DNA of 64,000 nt from Jongsikchunia kroppenstedtii DSM 45133 (GTDB taxonomy: Bacteria > Actinomycetota > Actinomycetes > Mycobacteriales > Mycobacteriaceae), in assembly GCF_000380485.1 (NCBI RefSeq), contig NZ_AQYG01000040.1, positions 1-64,000 of the forward strand, written 5' to 3'. Numbering within the stretch: position 1 is the first letter of the stretch; each line of letters opens with the position of its first letter. The notes below the pieces were generated by a model. The model was not told the origin of the DNA and made no database searches. It saw only the letters and a program-made list of their open reading frames with translations. The position numbers were made by a program, and so were the translations under genes. This document shows, one piece after another, positions 54,440-61,709 of the stretch.

Positions 54440-55000
54440 TCACTGCACCGCCGCCAGCTCCGACTCGGACGCAGGACGCAGGTCCCATGCCTCTAATGAG
54501 ACGCAGACTGACCGCTTTCCCGATCGACGTTCAGCGCTGTGAGTGTGCCCGTGGATCAACCACATGCCCAGATTTGGCAGCTGGTACTGAGCGAAGTCCC
54601 TGCCCGACAGGCGGTCTGGTGTTCCTGGGTACGGAAAGTGGCTAAGCAGGACCCCTGTGTTCCCCACCTTTGTCCGGGCCGTTTGTTGCACACTTGCGAA
54701 TACCGCAGCATACGCAGCGAAGTGACGCTGAGCACCGCGGTACATCGGGTGCACCGGGTCATGGTTGCCCACAACGCAATGCATCGGTACGTGCACCGAT
54801 GACAACAGCTCCAACGCCGCGGTCATGCTCGCGACGCCACCGGAGCAGATGTCGCCGAGTACCCAGAGAACGTCTTCCTCGGGATCAAGCTGGTAGAGCG
54901 GCGCCATCACAGACGCATCGTGTGCGTCGACGCTGTCGAAGCCACGTAGTGCCGCGAGCTTCGGATGCGCCAGATGCAAATCGGCCGTGAAATATTGCAC
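54440..55000 (-). CDS. Calcineurin-like metallophosphoesterase
   Basis: A 186-residue phosphoesterase with the complete metal set: DLHLAH, GDIC, GNHD, LSHFPY and HGHTH. The frame starts with GTG 55000. Members cleave phosphodiesters or phosphoesters in nucleotides or RNA. In mobile elements they are sometimes linked to nucleotide-signal defence; the substrate is unknown here. It directly follows the decayed toxin-antitoxin remnant. Confidence 0.85.
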   Translation of the reverse strand: MQYFTADLHLAHPKLAALRGFDSVDAHDASVMAPLYQLDPEEDVLWVLGDICSGGVASMTAALELLSSVHVPMHCVVGNHDPVHPMYRGAQRHFAAYAAVFASVQQTARTKVGNTGVLLSHFPYPGTPDRLSGRDFAQYQLPNLGMWLIHGHTHSAERRSGKRSVCVSLEAWDLRPASESELAAVQ

Positions 55001-55401
55001 GGCGCAACCATATCGGTAGACACGGACAGGAGCGTCATAAAGGTGCGGAGGGCTCGTTGTTCCTACCGTAGAGTCTGTGCGCCGCGGCAGTCATCTGAGT
55101 ACTCCCGAATTCTGGTCAATTGCCTCGACCAAGAATTGGGCTGGAGCCACAGCCGAGAACTGGTTCATCCCTTGAAACCACATTTGTGCGTCCCTCGTCG
55201 AGTCTCGAACGGCAATGTCGCTCGCCGCCTCACACGCAGTCTGAAGGCGTGACCGGATCGCCTGGCTATCAATTGCGCGGGAACCCACCCGCCCATTGAC
55301 GAATGGTCTCCGCCATAGAGCCCTGCGAGATACGCCGTTAGCCTCGTACCGAGCAGTTCACGGCCGCGGCGAGCCCAACTGCGTTTCGTCGATCGACCCA
55401 C
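55001..55401 (-). pseudogene. Decayed Xre/MbcA antitoxin with toxin remnant
   Basis: Pieces of one antitoxin lie in three frames: WARRGRELLGTRLTAYLAG (from GTG 55401), then AETIRQWAGGFPRN, then RLQTACEAASDIAVRDS and AQMWFQGMN down to the stop at 55091. Two frameshifts are needed to join them. After an ATGA overlap a RES-toxin-like start (MTAAAHRLYGRNNEPSAPL) runs only 19 codons to a stop. This is a dead toxin-antitoxin pair. Confidence 0.6.
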
Positions 55402-55422
55402 TGTAGCCGGGCTGGCGCCACG

Positions 55423-55518
55423 TCAGCGCTTTGTGTGGGTGCGCTTCTTGATGTAGTCAGCAACCGCGGCCGGCCGTTCGTAGTCCTCAGGCAGGACAGT
55501 CCTTCGCTTCGCACATGA
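55423..55518 (-). pseudogene. Partial second copy of the Fic antitoxin
   Basis: The minus strand codes KRRTVLPEDYERPAAVADY then IKKRTHTKR and a stop, closely matching the end of the intact antitoxin at 57587 (EGRVVPEGYERPAAVAEY then IKKNTRTKR). The inhibitory Ser...Glu-Gly motif is lost and no start is seen. After its stop a few codons recall the Fic start. It is a remnant of a second antitoxin-Fic pair. Confidence 0.65.
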
Positions 55519-56384
55519 CTGCCGGCCAGCGAGCTGAGCTCAGCAGGGCTGCGAATCTCGCGGCCGTCCGGCGTTCTCGTTGGCCAATGAGTCTGTGCTC
55601 GAAACGATTTCGTTTGCCTTCGATCCGGTCAATGCATCTCGCCCCTGGCGGATGCCCGGGAGCTTGCTGCGCGATTTCTGGGGCCGGGAGCACGAAGCTT
55701 CCGGATGTCGGTATCACCGATGTCGCGATTCATCTGGTCCGGGCACTCGGTTTCGGTGGCCAGGTACTTGCCTCGCTCTACAGTCAGCTGCCCCCCCCAC
55801 GGCCGCGGCCGGCTTTCCGGCGATCGGTAGCGCACTGTTCCCCGGCGGCTACAAGATCTCCGATGGGTGCCGGGATCTTGTGCGTTACGCGTTGCAGCCG
55901 CTCATGGACGCGCTGTTTGTTCAGCTTGAGTACACCCCAGCCAGACTCCGCTGCAGTATCAGGCCGGAGCGCACACCACGTTCGCGAGTCTGCCCGAGGA
56001 GCGGGCGCTGCTGCACTCCGACCGCCGGACGAACAGCTCACTCGAGACGTGCCTGACGCTGACAGCCAAGGCTGCCGGTAAGAAGCTCACCCGTGTCCGA
56101 GTTGTTTCCCCGTCGCACTGCACTATTCAGCTCGACCGGGTGACCGATCCCCCGGGTCCTCTATCGCCCAGTCCCCGAGTTCAACGTTGCCCTGGTCAGA
56201 CTTGGGCGCGGTGATCGCTGGCAACTGGTCGAGACGCCGGCGAACCACTATTTCCGGTCCAGGTATCTCTCCAGAGCCCTGATCAGTGGCGTCAGGCTGA
56301 CGGTTCAGCCTGATGGGGCGATCCGGTAACCGGAAAATCTTACCCCGCGTTGCGCGACGGCCGCTGAGGTAACCGCTATCGTCT
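55519..56384. other. Stretch without recognisable gene
   Basis: About 870 bp. Several overlapping open frames exist on both strands (for example a plus frame at 55515-56081), but none has a ribosome site plus a familiar domain, and composition is uneven. It looks like decayed DNA between the toxin-antitoxin remnants and the lipoprotein gene. Confidence 0.5.
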
Positions 56385-56390
56385 ATGGCC

Positions 56391-57248
56391 ATGTCTAAGA
56401 GGTGGATTACTGCGTGCGCCGCAGCGGTTATCGTGCTTGTGCCGACAGGGTGCTCGACGGCAACCCCACACCCGAGCGGGCACACACAGACCGGGACACA
56501 AGACGTAGGCACAGCCACGACGAGCGCGTCGACCTCAACATCGGCAGCACCGGCCACGGTCGACGCTGACACCAAATGCGGCACCGTTCCCGACGCAACT
56601 GGTGCAGCGCAAGACATCTACGTTCGGTTCGGGTCGACTACGTGTGACGCCGCAATCGCGGTATTCAGACAGTACTTCTCCGACCCTTCAGTCGATCACG
56701 AAGGCTCATCTGGTCACGCGGATGTCTCCGGATTTGCTTGCGGGACAACCTCACTGGGTACGGTCGCCGAGCAAGGCTACACCGCCAGCTGCGAGCAAGA
56801 AGCGACGTTCCTGCGGCTGATCGCAGTGCCCGCCGGGCAGCAGCCGCCGTCCCATCAACAGCCGACCGACCGCTACACCGACGAGTCCGGGAGCATGGTC
56901 TATTTCGTCTCTCCACAGCATCGATGGTTCTGCGGATTCAGCGTTCCCGACCCCGGCAGCGTCGGGTGCAGCGGAGCGATGCCGTCGAATGCGCCGGCGG
57001 TCACGAAAGACTTCGGCGATCACGCGGTCGTGCGGCCCAACGGTGTTCGACTGGCGCACGGTTCGCCGGCGGCGTTCATCTTCACCAACGATTCGGCATA
57101 CCTGAACCAAGAGGCGCTCCCCCTGGAATACGGCGACACCCTCACGGTCGGGTTCATGACATGCAGCGTGGACCCGCACACCGGCGTCACATGCAGCGAG
57201 GGACAGCACGGGTTCCGTGTCAGCGCCGACAGTTACCAACTGTCCTAA
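56391..57248 (+). CDS. Putative lipoprotein of the element
   Basis: A 285-residue protein with a signal sequence (WITACAAAVIVLVPTGC) ending in a lipobox-like cysteine, a Thr/Ser-rich spacer, then two domains with paired cysteines (GSTTCDAA, FACGTTS, ASCEQ in the first; RWFCGF, VGCSG, MTCSV, VTCSEG in the second). ATG 56391 is used; ATG 56385 is also possible. Surface lipoproteins of mobile elements can exclude phage or a second copy, but this is only a suggestion. Confidence 0.7.
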   Translation: MSKRWITACAAAVIVLVPTGCSTATPHPSGHTQTGTQDVGTATTSASTSTSAAPATVDADTKCGTVPDATGAAQDIYVRFGSTTCDAAIAVFRQYFSDPSVDHEGSSGHADVSGFACGTTSLGTVAEQGYTASCEQEATFLRLIAVPAGQQPPSHQQPTDRYTDESGSMVYFVSPQHRWFCGFSVPDPGSVGCSGAMPSNAPAVTKDFGDHAVVRPNGVRLAHGSPAAFIFTNDSAYLNQEALPLEYGDTLTVGFMTCSVDPHTGVTCSEGQHGFRVSADSYQLS

Positions 57249-57586
57249 GAGTTGATTCTTAGGTTCGGCTGCGCGTCTTGGTGAATCGTTCTGGTTTGTG
57301 CTGGTCTGCCTGGACCGCCGACGTCCCCAGCGCGACTCCTGGCCGACGACTTACGAAAGTCGGCGTCTGCTCAATCCACTCGTCCTCTCCACGAGGTCCG
57401 CGGGCACCTTCGTCGGTACAAGGCGATCTGGGTCAAGCCCCACACGTGGAGACGCGCGAAACGGTGCGCATCTGACGCTCTACCGTTTCGACACCAGCGC
57501 GCGTGAGTGAGACCAGCTGGTGCAGCAAACTGCCGCCCGACTTCTAGGTAGAATTAGGTGCTGAGCTGCAGGACGGAGGTGACGTG
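57249..57586 (+). other. Gap with possible DNA-ligase remnant
   Basis: No intact gene. Plus-strand codons from 57304 read LDRRRPQRDSWPTTYESRRLL and in another frame near 57415 RYKAIWVKPHTWRR. Both recall the end of the nucleotidyl-transferase domain of ATP-dependent DNA ligases. The match is weak and broken by frame changes. Confidence 0.25.
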
Positions 57587-57757
57587 ATGAAGAATAACGC
57601 GAAGAAGGTTGTCGTTGGCCGCAGCGAGATCATCGCAGGCGGAGCGCGCGCCACGAAGGCCTCGGCCAAGTTGGAGGGACGCGTCGTGCCTGAGGGCTAC
57701 GAGCGGCCGGCAGCTGTCGCGGAGTACATCAAGAAAAACACCCGCACGAAGCGCTGA
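57587..57757 (+). CDS. Fic antitoxin (VbhA-type small antitoxin)
   Basis: A 56-residue protein, too short for most gene callers. It carries S26-AKL-E30-G31, which fits the inhibitory motif (S/T)xxxE(G/N) of Fic antitoxins; the glutamate enters the Fic active site. The basic C terminus (YIKKNTRTKR) follows. GGAGG lies before ATG 57587. The Fic gene starts one base after its stop. Confidence 0.8.
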   Translation: MKNNAKKVVVGRSEIIAGGARATKASAKLEGRVVPEGYERPAAVAEYIKKNTRTKR

Positions 57758-57758
57758 C

Positions 57759-58376
57759 ATGGCGCTCACGCCCGGCTACGGAGAGACTCCACTTTTTCAC
57801 GACGAGTTGTCCGCGTTGCGCCCTGGCGTGGCAGCCATGCTGGGCGACCCGATCACTAAGGCAGCCGTTTACGACTTTGAACAGGGCATTCAGGACACAC
57901 TGGCTGCCGAGTTCTTACCGGCAGTGGCCGACGGATCACTGCCTCTGGAAGAGCTTCTCAGCGATCATTTCGTTCGCGACCTGCATGCGCGGATGTACGA
58001 GGAGTTGTGGAATTGGGGCGGGCAGCTTCGTCGGCTGGAGCTGAATATCGGCGTCGCACCCGAGCAGATTGCAGTTGCCCTTCGGACCAGTCTTGATGAC
58101 ATTGCATTCCGGTGGACACACACTGACGATTGGACGCCGCGTCAGCTGGGCATTGCCGTGCACGCCGAGGTTGTCAGAATCCACCCTTTTGTCGATGGGA
58201 ACGGGCGCTCAACGAGATTCTTGGCGGACCTGGTGTTCGCCGCGGCTCAGGAACCGACAGTGGCGCAGTACAACTGGGATATCGACAAGGGGCGGTACAT
58301 CGACCTGCTTCGCGCCTACGACCGTCATCGGAACGTTGACGAGCTGGCCGCCTTTGTCGGGGTGGAGCCGACCTAA
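57759..58376 (+). CDS. Fic family AMP-transferase toxin (mobile mystery protein B type)
   Basis: A 205-residue Fic protein with the full motif HPFVDGNGRSTR (142-153) and the N-terminal conserved MALTPGYGETPL. Fic enzymes move AMP (or a similar group) from ATP to target proteins, which stops growth. This subclass is found on mobile elements. It is translated directly after its small antitoxin, so the two form a class I Fic toxin-antitoxin pair that stabilises the element or aborts infection. Confidence 0.9.
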   Translation: MALTPGYGETPLFHDELSALRPGVAAMLGDPITKAAVYDFEQGIQDTLAAEFLPAVADGSLPLEELLSDHFVRDLHARMYEELWNWGGQLRRLELNIGVAPEQIAVALRTSLDDIAFRWTHTDDWTPRQLGIAVHAEVVRIHPFVDGNGRSTRFLADLVFAAAQEPTVAQYNWDIDKGRYIDLLRAYDRHRNVDELAAFVGVEPT

Positions 58377-58511
58377 ATTCGACGCGCCGGGCCCTGGTCT
58401 CCGACCCGCGATGATCTCGCTGTGGCCAATGACTGCCTTCTTCGCGTTTTTCATCATCGCGGCGACCTCCGTCCACGTCGAACTTTGCACGCTGGATGGG
58501 CGCTGCCTCGC

Positions 58512-59381
58512 CTACTTCGCCCAGGTGTCGGCCGACCATGGCGCCGGTACGTCCAGCGGTTCAAGGCGAGCGAGGTAGGCATAGCGATCAAGAGCTATCC
58601 GCACGGCGATCAGCGCAACCCTGATACTTCCCAGAAGTCGGTCAAGCGACACTGCGACATCCAACGTTACGAATCGTGGATCATTCGGATGAGGCTGTTC
58701 CTCGGAGCTGTATCGAATCGGCCATTGAAATCCGTGGGCGCGTGCACTAAGCAGTCGCCACTCAGACAGCACGTGCGCCCCAGGATCGCCTCCAGGCAGA
58801 TATGACGCAGGAATGCGATCGCCGCCGGCCTTCACGATCGACTTATCGCGTGGCTTCGCCTTGATCGTCTTTTCGTCGAACCCCAGTATGCGGCCATCTT
58901 CAAGTACTCGGGTGACTCGGTCTTTCCGGCTCTCAATAAATGGGCCCAGTGGTGGGGCGCCGGGCGGCCGGAACCCCGGAGCAAGGTCTTCGGCGTGTTC
59001 ACGGTCCGCATCGCACTGGGCGCGGGCCAGCTGCAGGCCGCGCTTTCGTCGCTCGTCCCGATCGTCGTCGAGCAACCATAGAGCGGTGGTCGCCGCGGTC
59101 AATGAAGACCGTACCAACGCAGGATGGCCATGGCCGCGAACAGCTTTCGCCTGACCGAGCGACCAACATGCTAGTAGCAGGCAATCAAGGGCTGCCGCGA
59201 TCGACCCTCGCGCCATCTCGCGCATCGACATCACCGAGAACACGTGGTCGTCCTCGTCTATGGGCGAGCTCGCTTGAACCTCTCCACGTTCCTGGAGCCA
59301 GCGGACATGCTCGAACGTCACAGCGAGACAACGCTCGGCGATCCGCCACAGTTCGGTTTGGTCGATCTCATCGGTTGCCAC
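58512..59381 (-). CDS. Helical protein of unknown function
   Basis: A 289-residue, mostly alpha-helical protein (LWRIAERCLAVTFEHVRWLQERGEV, then ALVRSSLTAATTALWLLDDDRDERRKRGLQLARAQ). No known family. GTG start. It lies between the Fic module and the TIR-SLATT operon and on the opposite strand, which makes it a possible cargo defence gene. It has normal high-GC codon use, unlike the TIR gene. Confidence 0.7.
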   Translation of the reverse strand: MATDEIDQTELWRIAERCLAVTFEHVRWLQERGEVQASSPIDEDDHVFSVMSMREMARGSIAAALDCLLLACWSLGQAKAVRGHGHPALVRSSLTAATTALWLLDDDRDERRKRGLQLARAQCDADREHAEDLAPGFRPPGAPPLGPFIESRKDRVTRVLEDGRILGFDEKTIKAKPRDKSIVKAGGDRIPASYLPGGDPGAHVLSEWRLLSARAHGFQWPIRYSSEEQPHPNDPRFVTLDVAVSLDRLLGSIRVALIAVRIALDRYAYLARLEPLDVPAPWSADTWAK

Positions 59382-59559
59382 CCGTTTACGTTCTCACTAA
59401 CCCTGCTGGTAGGCCCACGTTTGGCCCTGCGACTTCGCAGTCGGCACGGTCGCGAGAATGGTCCCGACGGTTGGGATGCCCGCTGCTCGCGTAAGCCGCC
59501 CGTCTCCCCGACGATGTCCGTAGGACCGGCTAACGTGTTCCTCGTCTAAAGGACGCAGT

Positions 59560-59576
59560 CTGGAGCGAAGCTCCAG
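59560..59576 (+). promoter_or_regulatory. Hairpin in the leader of the TIR gene
   Basis: CTGGAGC-GAA-GCTCCAG, a perfect seven-bp stem 28 bases before the TIR gene start, upstream of its ribosome site GGAGGA. It could insulate the module or control translation. Confidence 0.4.
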
Positions 59577-59603
59577 CTCGTCGTAACAGGGGAGGAAGCG
59601 CAT

Positions 59604-60188
59604 ATGGGTCACACAGTATATATCTCGTTCAAATTCGAGGACCAGTCATACAAAGATCAAGTTCAGTCGTGGGACCACCTTGACTATGTTGACCGGTCAC
59701 TCAACGAGAAGATAAACTCTGAAAATGCGGACTACATCATGCAGAAAATTCGGTCCGACTACCTGCGTGGTTCTACCGTTACCATCTTCCTAATTGGTGA
59801 TAATAGCGCCGAGATTTTCGGTTGGGATGAGCAGCAATACATCAAGCGAGAGCTTCAAGGTTCTCTTTACAATGGCGCGGGGAACACGCGCAACGGCATA
59901 TTAGGTGTCGTATTACCATCGATGATGGACAGTGTGTACGGCGGAAAGTACGCGTGCTCCACGTGCCAAGGTAGCCATAACCTCGTGCGCATGAACGACT
60001 CGACTGTGATCAAAGAATTTGGTCACAACTACTACATACCGCATGATCGCTGCGCGTGGACAGAGAACGAGCGGTACTGCGTACTCGTTGGTTGGGAAGA
60101 TTTCCGATCCGATCCGAACAGCTGGATTGACAAGGCATTTGACAAGCGTGATGAACCGATTGCACAGAAGGTCACAGTGTACCCATGA
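59604..60188 (+). CDS. TIR-like (ThsB/DUF1863) domain protein
   Basis: A 194-residue cytosolic protein of the MTH538/ThsB TIR-like family. It starts MGHTVYISFKFEDQSYKDQV (strand A), has TVTIFLIGDNSAEIFGWDEQQYIKREL (strand and helix with candidate catalytic E83, where ThsB has the W..(W/Y).E pattern), and ends with GILGVVLP and later a CSTC segment. TIR enzymes break NAD into a signal after phage attack. GGAGGA precedes the ATG. The gene is richer in A+T than its neighbours. Its stop overlaps the next ATG. Confidence 0.85.
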   Translation: MGHTVYISFKFEDQSYKDQVQSWDHLDYVDRSLNEKINSENADYIMQKIRSDYLRGSTVTIFLIGDNSAEIFGWDEQQYIKRELQGSLYNGAGNTRNGILGVVLPSMMDSVYGGKYACSTCQGSHNLVRMNDSTVIKEFGHNYYIPHDRCAWTENERYCVLVGWEDFRSDPNSWIDKAFDKRDEPIAQKVTVYP

Positions 60189-61078
60189 AGCCTTACGACG
60201 ATGACCAATGGTCCATGACGTTCCCCTGCCTACTGGAAGCGACTGAGCAAAAATCAGCGGAACAGCAACATCGGTTCTTCTGGATCACGGCTGGGCAGCT
60301 GTTTGCACTAGCCCTCGCCGCAACGGCTTCCGTGATTCCCAGCGATGAGATCGGCCGTACCGGACCGATCGTCGCTTTGCTCGCCTTCGCGGGCGCGATC
60401 GCTGTCCAGGCCTCCGGTCTACCCGATCGAGCAGAACGCTCCTGGTACGACGCTCGGGCGGCGAGCGAATCAATCAAGTCCGCCTCGTGGCAATTCGCGG
60501 TCGGTGGCGAATCGTTCAGAGAGAACGACGAGCATGCGAAGCGGCGGCTTCACGACCTCATTGTTGAGGTATTGGGTCAGCTGTCGCACCTTGACGTGCC
60601 GGCCACGGGTGTGGGCAAGGCGGTTGCGACCGTTGAGATGGAAGAGTTACGCGCGGCTGACCGGAAAACACGAATGGCCGTGTATCAAAGGCATCGTATC
60701 GCTGATCAGTTGACTTGGTACTCCGCCAAGGCGATCTGGAATAAGCGTCGGGCATGGCGATACCGATGTGTGCTCATCGCGATCGCAGTTGTCGCTGCAG
60801 TTTTCGGCATAGTCCGCATCAGCGGCGCTCTGGATGCGGATGGATTGAGTGTGTTCGCTACCGCGGCGTCAGCGATCCTTGTCTGGATGCAGGCCAAAAA
60901 GTACGTAGCGCTATCGGAGGCGTACGCAGTCACCAGTCATGAGATTGAGTTAGTGGCGGCATCGTTCGAATCGGTTGGCACGGAAGAGATCTGGGCGCAA
61001 CAGGTTCATGATGCCGAGGCCGCGTTTAGTCGGGAACATACAATGTGGAAGGCGCGACGCCAGGGCCCGACGACCTAA
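60185..61078 (+). CDS. SLATT / DUF4231 four-helix membrane effector
   Basis: A 297-residue protein with two helix pairs: about 31-51 and 60-78, then 195-213 and 219-236. Between and after them are amphipathic helices, with the SLATT-type segment RSWYDARAASESIKSASWQFAVGG after the first pair. SLATT proteins are predicted pore-forming effectors that respond to nucleotide signals. ATGA coupling with the TIR gene suggests signal maker plus membrane effector in one defence unit. Confidence 0.85.
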   Translation: MKPYDDDQWSMTFPCLLEATEQKSAEQQHRFFWITAGQLFALALAATASVIPSDEIGRTGPIVALLAFAGAIAVQASGLPDRAERSWYDARAASESIKSASWQFAVGGESFRENDEHAKRRLHDLIVEVLGQLSHLDVPATGVGKAVATVEMEELRAADRKTRMAVYQRHRIADQLTWYSAKAIWNKRRAWRYRCVLIAIAVVAAVFGIVRISGALDADGLSVFATAASAILVWMQAKKYVALSEAYAVTSHEIELVAASFESVGTEEIWAQQVHDAEAAFSREHTMWKARRQGPTT

Positions 61079-61160
61079 GTTCGGCGTCACGACTGCGTCC
61101 AAATGGCGTATCTGACTCGGGGACGACCGGGTGAGGTGCTCAGGTATTGGAAGGTTCTGG

Positions 61161-61709
61161 TCAATCTGCGATCAGATCCCTCGCCATTGCGCGGAGTTCG
61201 TCGTCACAGTCCCCCGAGACAGCGAGTTCGGCCGGTGATCGTGGGTCGTCGCTAAAGCCGGTCGGGCTCAACCACCAGGACGCGACGCCCCAGGGGTCAT
61301 CCTGTGCGCCCAGGAGTTGGTTGATCTTCGCGACGATCGGACGTACCCGGTGATCGGCGGTATCGAACTGGAATGCGGGATAGAGGATGACGTTTCCAAC
61401 CGGCAATCCCACAATCCCACCGCGACCCCAGAGGCTGGTGGTCTCCTCGCCTCCGACAACACGCCTGACCGCGACTGAATCGAGCATCGGGTGCTCGCGG
61501 AGAATCGAAACAACAGCTTGCGCCGCGATGGAGGTGCTGGCGTCGCTTGTTGCTGGGGCCGGGTCAACGTCTACTCCGGCTCGCCGCGCGGACACCAATT
61601 TCGCGACCGGCTTGCTACGTCGGGTGATGATGATGTCCTCCATGTCCGCGTCCTCAATTAGTCGCCTCCAACGCGCTTTCGCCTCAGTGACAGACACGTA
61701 CCGGGCCAT
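61161..61709 (-). CDS. Phd/YefM antitoxin domain fused to DUF2384-like C terminus
   Basis: A 182-residue protein. Residues 1-43 are a typical Phd antitoxin (MARYVSVTEAKARWRRLIED, DIIITRRSKPVAKLV). The C-terminal part (VILYPAFQFD, VRPIVAKINQLLGAQDDPWGVASWWLSPTGF) recalls the toxin-binding half of MbcA/ParS antitoxins. No toxin gene is beside it. GGAGG precedes ATG 61709, which lies inside the end of the rep gene (26-base overlap). Confidence 0.75.
   Translation of the reverse strand: MARYVSVTEAKARWRRLIEDADMEDIIITRRSKPVAKLVSARRAGVDVDPAPATSDASTSIAAQAVVSILREHPMLDSVAVRRVVGGEETTSLWGRGGIVGLPVGNVILYPAFQFDTADHRVRPIVAKINQLLGAQDDPWGVASWWLSPTGFSDDPRSPAELAVSGDCDDELRAMARDLIAD

Noticed and set aside
55515-56081. 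Plus-strand frames of 188 and 158 codons in the decayed cargo region
   Set aside because: No ribosome site, no domain, and they overlap each other and remnants; not supported as genes.
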